Source: Bradyrhizobium sp. JYMT SZCCT0180 (GTDB lineage: Bacteria > Pseudomonadota > Alphaproteobacteria > Rhizobiales > Xanthobacteraceae). Taken from it: 64,000 bases of DNA. The stretch lies in the NCBI RefSeq assembly GCF_018130165.1, contig NZ_JAFCLZ010000003.1, forward strand, positions 248,001-312,000, given 5' to 3'. A program made the position numbers and the translations under genes. A model generated the notes under the pieces. The model did no database searches. It had not been told where the DNA came from and saw only the letters and a program-made list of their open reading frames with translations. The stretch's first letter is position 1; every line of letters begins with the position of its first letter. Below, piece after piece: positions 56,388 to 64,000 of this stretch.

Positions 56388-59300
56388 ATGATCGGTTTGG
56401 TTCGCGCCGCAGTCGTTTGCGCCACGATGGCGCTTGGCCTGGTAGCAGCGCAGGCAGCAGATAAAGCCTTCAAACGCGACGATCTTGCGGATTCCGCGGT
56501 CAAGCTGGAGGCCCAGATCAAGAGCGAGGCGGGGCCGGTCGCCAAATCCAGCGCGACGCTGCGAACTGATGCGGACACCGCCTTCAAGCGTTCCGACTTC
56601 CGCACCGGCCTGCAAATCCTCGGACAGATCGCTGCCACCACGCCCGAGGACAGCGCCAACTGGCTCAAACTCGCCAAGACCATCTTCCAGATCCGCTCCG
56701 CAAGCTCGAGCGAACAGACCTTCCTGCTCGAGCGCGCCTCGACCGCGGCCTACATCGCCTATCAGCGCGCCGGCAACGCCGCCGAGGAGGCCGATGCACT
56801 GGCGGTGCTGGGCCGAGCGATGTCCGACCGCAAGCTCTGGCGCCCGGCGCTGGACAGCTTACGGCTGTCGCTCGATATGCGCGAGGTCGCCGAGGTGCGC
56901 GGCCAATATGAGAAGATGCGCGATCAGCACGGTTTTCGTCTTCTGGATTACACCGTGGACTCCGACGGCGCCTCACCGCGGGCGTGCTTCCAGTTCTCTG
57001 AAGATCTGGCAAAACGGGTCGATTTTGCGCCGTTCCTGGCGCTGGCCGGCACCGACAAGCCGGCGCTGTCGGCCGAAGGCAAGCAGCTTTGCGTCGATGG
57101 CCTGAAGCACGGCGAGCGCTACAACATCAATCTGCGTGCCGGCCTGCCGTCCACGGTCAAGGAAACCCTGCCGAAATCGGCCGAATTCAACATCTATGTC
57201 CGCGACCGCAAGCCGTTCGTGCGCTTTACCGGGCGCGCCTATGTGCTGCCGCGTACCGGCCAGCGCGGCATCCCGCTGGTCAGCGTCAATACGCCTGCGG
57301 TGAACGTCAACGTGTTCCGGATCGGCGACCGCAACCTGATCAATACTGTGATCGACAGCGACTTCCAGAAGACGCTGTCGAGCTACCAATTGAGCGATCT
57401 CGGAGACGAGAAGGGCGTCAAGGTCTGGACCGGCGAACTCGCCACCGCCACCACGCTCAACCAGGACGTCATTACCGCGTTCCCGGTCGACCAGGCGCTG
57501 GGCGACCTGCAGCCGGGCGTCTATGTGATGACGGCGTCAGCCAAAGGCCCCGGAAGCGATGATGACGGAAGGCTGGCGACGCAGTGGTTCATCGTCTCCG
57601 ACATGGGGCTGTCGGCGTTTTCCGGCAATGACGGCATCCACGTCTTCGTCAATTCGCTGGCGTCCACCGAGGCGGTCGGCAAGGCCGAGGTGCGGCTGAT
57701 CGCGCGCAACAACGAGATCCTAGCGACCCGCAAGACCGACGATTCCGGCCACGTGCTGTTCGAAGCGGGACTGGCGCGCGGCGAGGGCGGGCTGTCGCCG
57801 GCCTTGCTCACGGTCATGAGCGACAAGTCGGACTACGCTTTCCTCAGCCTCAAAACCAATGCGTTCGACCTCACCGACCGCGGCGTGTCAGGCCGGGTGG
57901 TACCGGCGGGCGCCGACGCCTTCGTCTATGCCGAGCGCGGCGTCTACCGTTCCACCGAGACCGTCTATCTCACCGCGCTGCTGCGCGACGGGCAGGGCAA
58001 CGCGATGACCGGCGGGCCGCTGACGCTGGTGATTGAGCGGCCCGATGGCGTCGAATTCCGCCGCGCCGTGCTGCCGGATCAGGGTGCCGGCGGTCGGAGC
58101 ATGGTGGTTCCGCTCAATTCCGCGGTCCCGACCGGGACCTGGCGGGTGCGCGCCTTCACCGACCCCAAGGGGTCGGCGGTCGGTGAGACCACCTTCATGG
58201 TCGAGGACTACATCCCCGAACGCATCGAATTCAACATCTCCAGCAAGGAGAAAATGATCAAAGCTGAAGTTCCAGTTGAACTTAAGGTCGATGGCCGTTT
58301 CCTTTACGGTGCCCCGGCTTCCGGCCTGCAGCTCGAAGGCGACATGCTGGTCACCTCGGCCGCTTCCGGGCGGCCGGGCTATCCCGGCTACCAGTTCGGC
58401 GTCGCCGACGAGGAGACCGCCAGCAACGAGCGGACCCCGATCGAGAACCTGCCGGAGGCCGACGCCAATGGCGTGGCGACGTTCCCGGTGTCGCTGGCCA
58501 AGGCGCCAACTTCGACCCGCCCGCAGGAGGCGCAAATCTTCGTCCGGATGGCGGAGGCCGGTGGCCGCGCCGTCGAGCGCAAGCTGGTGCTCCCGGTGGC
58601 GCCCGCCACGCCCTTGATCGGCATCAAGCCGCTGTTTGGCGACAAGAGCGTCGCCGAGGGCGACAAGGCCGAATTCGACGTGGTGTTCGTCGCCCCCGAC
58701 GGCAAGCAATTGCCCCGCGACGGCCTGCGTTACGAACTCCTGAAAATGGAGTCCCGCTACCAGTGGTACCGGCAGAACTCGTCCTGGGAATATGAGCCGG
58801 TCAAATCGACCTCGCGCGTCGCCGACGGCGACCTGAGGCTGTCAGCCGACAAGGCGGCGCGGGTGTCGCTGGCGCCGCAGCCCGGCCGCTATCGCCTGGA
58901 CGTCAAATCATCTGAGGCGGACGGGCCGGTCACCTCGGTCCAATTCGACGTCGGCTGGTATTCGGACGGCAGCGCCGACACCCCCGATCTGCTCGAAACC
59001 TCGATCGACAAGCCGGAATACGCCTCCGGCGATACCATGTTGGTGTCGGTCAACGTCCGCACGGCCGGCAAGCTGACCATCAACGTCCTGGGCGACCGCC
59101 TGCTCACCACCCAGACCGTGGACGTCAGGGAAGGCACCCAGCAGGTCAAGCTGACAGTCGGCAAGGATTGGGGCACCGGCGCCTATGTGCTGGCGACGCT
59201 ACGGCGTCCGCTCGACGCCGCAGCCCTGCGGATGCCCGGACGGGCGATCGGCCTGAAATGGTTCGGCATCGACAAGAAGGCCCGGACGCTGCAAGTGGCG

Positions 59301-61595
59301 CTCTCGCCGCCGCCGCTGGTCCGCCCCGGCACCGCCCTGAAGATTCCAGTCAAGCTCGGCGGGCTCAACCCCGGCGAAGACGCCAAGATCGTCGTCGCCG
59401 CCGTCGATGTCGGCATTCTCAACCTGACCAATTACAAGCCGCCGGCGCCGGATGATTTCTATCTCGGCCAGCGCCGCCTCACGTCCGAGATCCGCGACCT
59501 CTACGGGCAATTGATCGACGGCATGCAGGGCACCCGCGGCCAGCTCAAGACCGGCGGTGACGGTGCCGGCGCCGAGCTGCAGGGCTCACCGCCCACCCAG
59601 AAACCGCTCGCGCTTTATTCCGGCATCGTCACGGTCGGCCCTGACGGGTCCGCCGAGATCAGCTTCGACATTCCGGAGTTCGCCGGTACCGCCCGTGTCA
59701 TGGCGGTGGCGTGGAGTGCGACAAGGCTGGGCCGCGCCACGACCGACGTCACCGTGCGCGATCCCGTGGTGCTGACCGCAACATTGCCGCGCTTCCTGCT
59801 CAATGGCGACCGCGGCACCATGAGCTTTGATCTCGACAACGTTGAAGGTGCACCCGGCGATTACACCATCAACGTCAAGACGACGGGCCCGGTGAAGGTG
59901 TCGGGTAATCCCAGCACCACGGTGAAGCTCGCCGCCAAGCAGCGGACCTCGATGTCGCTGGCGATCGACGGCGGCGGCGCCGGCACCGCCAAATTCGATG
60001 TCGACATCAAGGGTCCGAACGGCCTGGCGCTGGCGCGGCATTATGCGCTCGACGTCAAGGCGGCGACGCAGGTCCTGGCGCGCCGTTCGATCCGGACGCT
60101 GGCCAAGGGCGAGAGTCTGACGCTGACCTCGGACATGTTCACCGACCTGGTGTCGGGAACGGGCAGCGTGTCGCTCTCCGTCAGCCTGTCCACCGCACTC
60201 GACGCGGCGACCATTCTCAAGGCGCTGGATCGCTATCCGCATGGTTGTTCCGAACAGATCACCAGCCGCGCGCTGCCGCTGCTCTACGTCAACGACCTCG
60301 CCGCGGGCGCCCATCTGGCGATGGACACCGCGGTCGATCAGCGCATCAGGGACGCGATCGAGCGGCTGCTGGCGCGTCAGGGCTCGAACGGCTCGTTCGG
60401 CCTGTGGTCGGCGGGCGGCGATGACGCCTGGCTCGACGCCTACGTGACGGACTTCCTGACCCGCGCCCGTGAGAAGGGCTTTGCGGTGCCGGATGTGCTG
60501 TTCAAGAGCGCGCTCGACCGGATCCGCAACTCCGTGGTCAACGCCAACGAGCCCGAAAAGGACGGCGGCCGCGACCTGGCCTACGGCCTCTACGTGCTCG
60601 CCCGCAACGGCGCCGCCCCGATCGGCGACCTGCGCTATCTCGCCGACACCAAGCTGAACAATCTGGCGACGCCGATTGCGAAGTCGCAACTGGCGGCGGC
60701 GCTGGCGTTGGTCGGCGACAAGGCGAGGGCGGAGCGCGTCTACGGCGCAGCGCTCGATGCACTGGCACCGAAGCCTGTGATCGAGTTCGGCCGGGTCGAC
60801 TATGGCAGCGCCTTGCGCGATGCCGCAGCTTTGGTCTCGCTCGCCAGCGAAGGCAACGCGCCGCGGGCGACGCTGACGCAGGCGGTGCAGCGGGTCGAAG
60901 TGGCGCGGGGACTTTCGCCCTACACCTCGACGCAGGAAAACGCCTGGCTGGTGTTGGCCTCGCGCGCGCTCTCGAAGGAGACGATGGCGCTCGATATCGA
61001 TGGTTCGCCCATTAAGACGGCGGCCTATCGCAGCTACAAGGCCGAGCAGATGGTCGGCAAGCCGGTCAAGATCACCAATACCGGCGACGCACCGGTACAG
61101 GCCGTGGTCTCGGTCTCGGGTTCGCCGGTCACGCCGGAGCCGGCGGCCTCGAACGGCTTCAAGGTCGAGCGCAATTACTTCACGCTCGACGGCAAGCCCG
61201 CCGATATCAGCAAGGCCAAGCAGAACGATCGCTTCGCGGTCGTCCTGAAGATCACCGAGGCCAAGCCGGAATACGGGCACATCATGGTGGCCGATTATCT
61301 CCCGGCCGGCCTCGAGATCGACAACCCGCGCCTGGTGTCTTCCGGCGACAAAGGTACGCTGGACTGGACCGAGGACGGCGAGGAGCCCGAGAATACCGAG
61401 TTCCGTGATGACCGCTTCACCGCGGCCATCGATCGCGCCAGCGACGATACGGCGGTGTTCACCGTCGCCTATGTCGTGCGCGCGGTTTCCCCCGGCAAAT
61501 ACGTGCTGCCGCAGGCCTATGTCGAGGACATGTACAACCCCTCGCGCTATGGCCGCACAGGCACCGGCACCGTGGAGGTGCGTCCGGCCAAATGA
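56388..61595 (+). CDS. yfhM: Bacterial alpha-2-macroglobulin
   Basis: 1735 residues, full length. Signal peptide LVRAAVVCATMALGLVAAQA with Sec-type cleavage, not a lipobox. Macroglobulin domains follow, with VYAERGVYRSTETVYLTALLRD as the typical MG entry. The thioester motif CxEQ is intact (YPHGCSEQITSR, Cys near residue 1287), so the protein can trap proteases covalently in the periplasm. AGGAG precedes ATG 56388; the frame is open to 56196 without support. Coupled to PBP1C by an ATGA overlap, the standard bacterial pairing thought to protect and repair the envelope. Confidence 0.93.
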   Translation: MIGLVRAAVVCATMALGLVAAQAADKAFKRDDLADSAVKLEAQIKSEAGPVAKSSATLRTDADTAFKRSDFRTGLQILGQIAATTPEDSANWLKLAKTIFQIRSASSSEQTFLLERASTAAYIAYQRAGNAAEEADALAVLGRAMSDRKLWRPALDSLRLSLDMREVAEVRGQYEKMRDQHGFRLLDYTVDSDGASPRACFQFSEDLAKRVDFAPFLALAGTDKPALSAEGKQLCVDGLKHGERYNINLRAGLPSTVKETLPKSAEFNIYVRDRKPFVRFTGRAYVLPRTGQRGIPLVSVNTPAVNVNVFRIGDRNLINTVIDSDFQKTLSSYQLSDLGDEKGVKVWTGELATATTLNQDVITAFPVDQALGDLQPGVYVMTASAKGPGSDDDGRLATQWFIVSDMGLSAFSGNDGIHVFVNSLASTEAVGKAEVRLIARNNEILATRKTDDSGHVLFEAGLARGEGGLSPALLTVMSDKSDYAFLSLKTNAFDLTDRGVSGRVVPAGADAFVYAERGVYRSTETVYLTALLRDGQGNAMTGGPLTLVIERPDGVEFRRAVLPDQGAGGRSMVVPLNSAVPTGTWRVRAFTDPKGSAVGETTFMVEDYIPERIEFNISSKEKMIKAEVPVELKVDGRFLYGAPASGLQLEGDMLVTSAASGRPGYPGYQFGVADEETASNERTPIENLPEADANGVATFPVSLAKAPTSTRPQEAQIFVRMAEAGGRAVERKLVLPVAPATPLIGIKPLFGDKSVAEGDKAEFDVVFVAPDGKQLPRDGLRYELLKMESRYQWYRQNSSWEYEPVKSTSRVADGDLRLSADKAARVSLAPQPGRYRLDVKSSEADGPVTSVQFDVGWYSDGSADTPDLLETSIDKPEYASGDTMLVSVNVRTAGKLTINVLGDRLLTTQTVDVREGTQQVKLTVGKDWGTGAYVLATLRRPLDAAALRMPGRAIGLKWFGIDKKARTLQVALSPPPLVRPGTALKIPVKLGGLNPGEDAKIVVAAVDVGILNLTNYKPPAPDDFYLGQRRLTSEIRDLYGQLIDGMQGTRGQLKTGGDGAGAELQGSPPTQKPLALYSGIVTVGPDGSAEISFDIPEFAGTARVMAVAWSATRLGRATTDVTVRDPVVLTATLPRFLLNGDRGTMSFDLDNVEGAPGDYTINVKTTGPVKVSGNPSTTVKLAAKQRTSMSLAIDGGGAGTAKFDVDIKGPNGLALARHYALDVKAATQVLARRSIRTLAKGESLTLTSDMFTDLVSGTGSVSLSVSLSTALDAATILKALDRYPHGCSEQITSRALPLLYVNDLAAGAHLAMDTAVDQRIRDAIERLLARQGSNGSFGLWSAGGDDAWLDAYVTDFLTRAREKGFAVPDVLFKSALDRIRNSVVNANEPEKDGGRDLAYGLYVLARNGAAPIGDLRYLADTKLNNLATPIAKSQLAAALALVGDKARAERVYGAALDALAPKPVIEFGRVDYGSALRDAAALVSLASEGNAPRATLTQAVQRVEVARGLSPYTSTQENAWLVLASRALSKETMALDIDGSPIKTAAYRSYKAEQMVGKPVKITNTGDAPVQAVVSVSGSPVTPEPAASNGFKVERNYFTLDGKPADISKAKQNDRFAVVLKITEAKPEYGHIMVADYLPAGLEIDNPRLVSSGDKGTLDWTEDGEEPENTEFRDDRFTAAIDRASDDTAVFTVAYVVRAVSPGKYVLPQAYVEDMYNPSRYGRTGTGTVEVRPAK

Positions 61596-63787
61596 GTGCT
61601 TCGTCCGGCAAAAACTCTCCGTCATGCCCGGGCTTGTCCCGGGCATCCACGACTTCTGTGGCCGGAAAGCAAGACGTGGATGGCCGGAACAAGCCCGGCC
61701 ATGACGGAGTGAGGAAACGACGCATCATTCGCATCGTATCGGCGGTGGCTGTCGTTCTCGTCGCCACGACCGGCATCTTCGCCGGCTGGGTCGCGTCGCT
61801 CGGCCCGCTGCCGCTGGAGCAGGCGCGCAAGGTCTCGACCTCGATCGTCGACCGCAACGGCAAATTGCTGCGCGCCTATGCGATGGCCGACGGCCGCTGG
61901 CGGTTGCCGGTCGATGCCAGGACCGGCGTCGACCCCGGATATCTCAAGCTGCTGCTGGCGTATGAAGACCGCCGCTTCCATTCCCATCGCGGTGTCGATC
62001 CGCTGGCGCTCGGCCGCGCCGCGCTTCAACTGGTGACGCGCGGCCACATCGTGTCAGGCGGTTCAACCATCACGATGCAATTGGCGCGGCTGATGGAGCC
62101 GCGGCGCGAGCGTTCGGTCTACGCCAAGCTGCGCCAGATGGTGCGCGCGGTCCAGATCGAGCGGCAATTGAACAAGGACCAGATCCTCGATCTCTATCTG
62201 GCGCTGGCGCCGTTTGGCGGTAATCTGGAGGGCGTCCGCGCGGCATCGATCGCGTATTTCGGCAAGGAGCCGAAGCGACTGTCGCTGGCGGAGGCGGCGC
62301 TTTTGGTGGCGCTGCCGCAATCGCCGGAGACGCGCCGCCTCGACCGCCATCCCGAAGTCGCCCGCGCCGCGCGCGATCGCGTGCTGGAACGCATGGTGAA
62401 TGAGCAGCGCGTAACCGAAGAGGATGCGGTTCAGGCCAAGGCCGTCACCGTGCCCCGGCTGCGCAAGCCGATGCCGATCTTGGCGCCGCATTCCTCCGAT
62501 CAGGCGGTCGCGACCGTGAAGGATACGCCGGTCATCAAGCTGACGCTGGATGCAGGTCTGCAGAAGACCCTTGAAGCGCTGGCGCGCGACCGCGCGATCG
62601 CGCAGGGGCCGAACATTTCGGTCGCGATGATTGCGGTCGACAATGAAAGCGGCGACGTATTGGCGCGGGTCGGCTCGTCCGATTATTTCGACGAGCGGCG
62701 GGCCGGGCAAGTCGACATGACCCGCGCGGTTCGCTCGCCGGGATCGACACTAAAGCCCTTCATCTACGGTCTCGCCTTCGAAGACGGCTTTGTGCATCCG
62801 GAGAGCCTGATCGACGATCGCCCGATCCGGTTCGGCTCCTACGCGCCCGAAAATTTCGACATGACGTTTCAGGGCACGGTTCCCGTGCGCAAGGCGCTGC
62901 AACTGTCGCTGAACGTGCCGGCGATCGCGCTGCTCGACCGCGTCGGCTCGAGCCGGCTGTCGTCGCGGCTGAAGCAGGCCGGCGGCAATCTGGTGCTGCC
63001 GAAGGACGAGGCGCCGGGCCTTGCCATGGGACTCGGCGGCGTCGGCGTTACCCTGCAGGATCTGGCGCAGCTCTATGCGGGGCTGGCGCGGCTCGGCACC
63101 ACAAAGCCGTTGCGTGAGATCATGATCGACAAGGACGAGCGCGATCCGATGCGCTTGATGGATCAGGCCGCCGCCTGGCAGGTCGGCAACGTCCTGATCG
63201 GTACGCCGCCGCCGGAAAACGGCGTGCACAACCGGATCGCCTTCAAGACCGGCACCAGCTACGGCTATCGCGACGCCTGGTCGGTCGGCTTCGATGGCCG
63301 CATCACCATCGGCGTATGGGTCGGGCGTCCCGACGGCGCGCCGGTGGCCGGGCTGGCCGGCCGTACCGCCGCCGCACCGATCCTGTTCGACGCTTTCGCC
63401 CGCACCGGAAAGATACCGGCGGCATTGCCGAAACCGCCGAAGGGCGCGCTGATCGCTGGTAACGCCAAGCTCCCGGTGCCGCTCCGGCGCTTCCGCCCCG
63501 TCGGAGAACTGGTCCGCACCGGCAGTGATCAGGCGCCGCGCATCCAGTTTCCGCTGAACGGTTCACGGATCGACGTCGACCGTTCCAACGATGGGCAATT
63601 CTCGGCGATGCCGGTCAAGGTCGCCGGCGGCGTGCTGCCGCTGACCATGCTGGTGAACGGTATCGCGGTCGGCGAGATCGGCAGCCGGCGTCAACGCCTG
63701 GTCGAGCCGCCCGGACCGGGCTTTGCGCGCCTCACGGTGATCGACGCGACCGGCGCCGCCGACACGGTGGTGATCCGGGTGCAATGA
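61592..63787 (+). CDS. pbpC: Penicillin-binding protein 1C
   Basis: 731 residues: one membrane span (IVSAVAVVLVATTGIFAGWV), glycosyltransferase domain (LLAYEDRRFHSHRGVDPLALGRA, VSGGSTITMQLARLMEPR), transpeptidase domain with SxxK (SPGSTLKPF), SxN (SLN) and KTGTS, then the BiPBP_C domain. The ATG overlaps the stop of the macroglobulin gene. Residues 10-39 are encoded by a palindromic intergenic-type repeat and look like no PBP; translation could instead begin at GTG 61709, after the repeat. Confidence 0.92.
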   Translation: MSASSGKNSPSCPGLSRASTTSVAGKQDVDGRNKPGHDGVRKRRIIRIVSAVAVVLVATTGIFAGWVASLGPLPLEQARKVSTSIVDRNGKLLRAYAMADGRWRLPVDARTGVDPGYLKLLLAYEDRRFHSHRGVDPLALGRAALQLVTRGHIVSGGSTITMQLARLMEPRRERSVYAKLRQMVRAVQIERQLNKDQILDLYLALAPFGGNLEGVRAASIAYFGKEPKRLSLAEAALLVALPQSPETRRLDRHPEVARAARDRVLERMVNEQRVTEEDAVQAKAVTVPRLRKPMPILAPHSSDQAVATVKDTPVIKLTLDAGLQKTLEALARDRAIAQGPNISVAMIAVDNESGDVLARVGSSDYFDERRAGQVDMTRAVRSPGSTLKPFIYGLAFEDGFVHPESLIDDRPIRFGSYAPENFDMTFQGTVPVRKALQLSLNVPAIALLDRVGSSRLSSRLKQAGGNLVLPKDEAPGLAMGLGGVGVTLQDLAQLYAGLARLGTTKPLREIMIDKDERDPMRLMDQAAAWQVGNVLIGTPPPENGVHNRIAFKTGTSYGYRDAWSVGFDGRITIGVWVGRPDGAPVAGLAGRTAAAPILFDAFARTGKIPAALPKPPKGALIAGNAKLPVPLRRFRPVGELVRTGSDQAPRIQFPLNGSRIDVDRSNDGQFSAMPVKVAGGVLPLTMLVNGIAVGEIGSRRQRLVEPPGPGFARLTVIDATGAADTVVIRVQ
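61619..61707. repeat. Palindromic repeat inside the pbpC 5' end
   Basis: CCGTCATGCCCGGGCTTGTC at the left and CAAGCCCGGCCATGACGG at the right form an 89-bp inverted structure of a very common Bradyrhizobium/Rhodopseudomonas intergenic element. It keeps the pbpC frame open. Confidence 0.85.
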
Positions 63788-64000
63788 ACAGGTACAATTT
63801 GACCGATCAGGGGGCCGGGGACACCGCCGAATAGCGGGAACTGCGGTGTTGTTTGCAGTGCGGTTTCATCGTATGCGAACAAGATGGTTGAAACCGTGCA
63901 ACCCCGGCGATTTGGAGCAGGCCAACAGTCTGTGAAACCTGCGAATTCCAGCCGCAGGCTGCTCGCCGCGTTTGACTTCGCCACGGCAAGCCATTTCCGC
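63788..64000. other. Window end, no gene seen
   Basis: 213 bp after pbpC. No SD-preceded ORF is seen on either strand. Confidence 0.4.

Noticed and set aside
59586..61646. 686-codon minus-strand frame opposite the alpha-2-macroglobulin gene
   Set aside because: Shadow of the macroglobulin coding frame; low-complexity Arg/Gly/His-rich protein with no domain.

Overview
The window looks like a chromosomal segment of a high-GC alphaproteobacterium of the Bradyrhizobium/Rhodopseudomonas group (Nitrobacteraceae). The basis is protein style: an Omp25/RopB-like barrel with an N-terminal signature typical of that group, a NDUFS4-type complex I subunit, the double cold-shock-domain protein next to a DUF192 protein, OpgC, many tiny SD-preceded ORFs and abundant palindromic repeats. 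No species assignment was possible without a search.

Layout. 1-9 kb is housekeeping: elongation factor P modification genes epmA/epmB, a class I DAHP synthase preceded by what reads as an aromatic-amino-acid attenuator (leader peptide with Tyr-Trp-Tyr-Phe-Ser-Phe, a terminator and competing hairpins), an HdeD-like protein, a PrsW-type protease, a porin-like barrel and an M20 amidohydrolase. 9.87-13.25 kb is a tRNA array: 23 tRNA or tRNA-like genes on one strand, many only 4-8 nt apart, covering 18 amino acids, with an HNH endonuclease gene and a Lys-rich unknown gene inside. Several of these tRNAs are structurally odd. An ordinary chromosomal tRNA-Glu lies just beyond on the other strand.

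13.4-23.9 kb holds small stress and regulatory genes (PilZ, GST, VOC, two ABM-domain proteins, RHH, H-NS-like N-domain, Sir2, double CSD, DUF192, tRNA-Pro) and many short conserved-looking ORFs. 23.9-46.4 kb is catabolic and transport: a NitT/TauT-type ABC transporter with a GntR regulator diverging from a fumarylacetoacetase-fold/cyclase pair; a NodU-type carbamoyltransferase; OpgC; an Lrp regulator; a TetR regulator divergent from a leucine-catabolism operon (methylcrotonyl-CoA carboxylase beta, alpha, HMG-CoA lyase); and a DapA-family lyase with a TRAP transporter, a divergent GntR regulator and a second TRAP binding protein.

46.4-56.1 kb is accessory DNA full of small genes, including two peptides with double-glycine leaders (49.9-50.4 kb). 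A 49-bp perfect direct repeat of the 3' part of a tRNA-Arg gene (50,901 and 56,016) brackets about 5.1 kb, the mark of an integrated element; I see no integrase in it. Inside is a five-gene string in which every junction is a 4-bp ATGA overlap. 56.4-63.8 kb is the alpha-2-macroglobulin / penicillin-binding protein 1C pair, with a palindromic repeat translated in frame in the PBP1C N-terminus.

The observations I would follow up first are the DAHP synthase attenuator, the tRNA array with its unusual T-loops and HNH gene, the tRNA-Arg-bounded island, and the double-glycine peptides.
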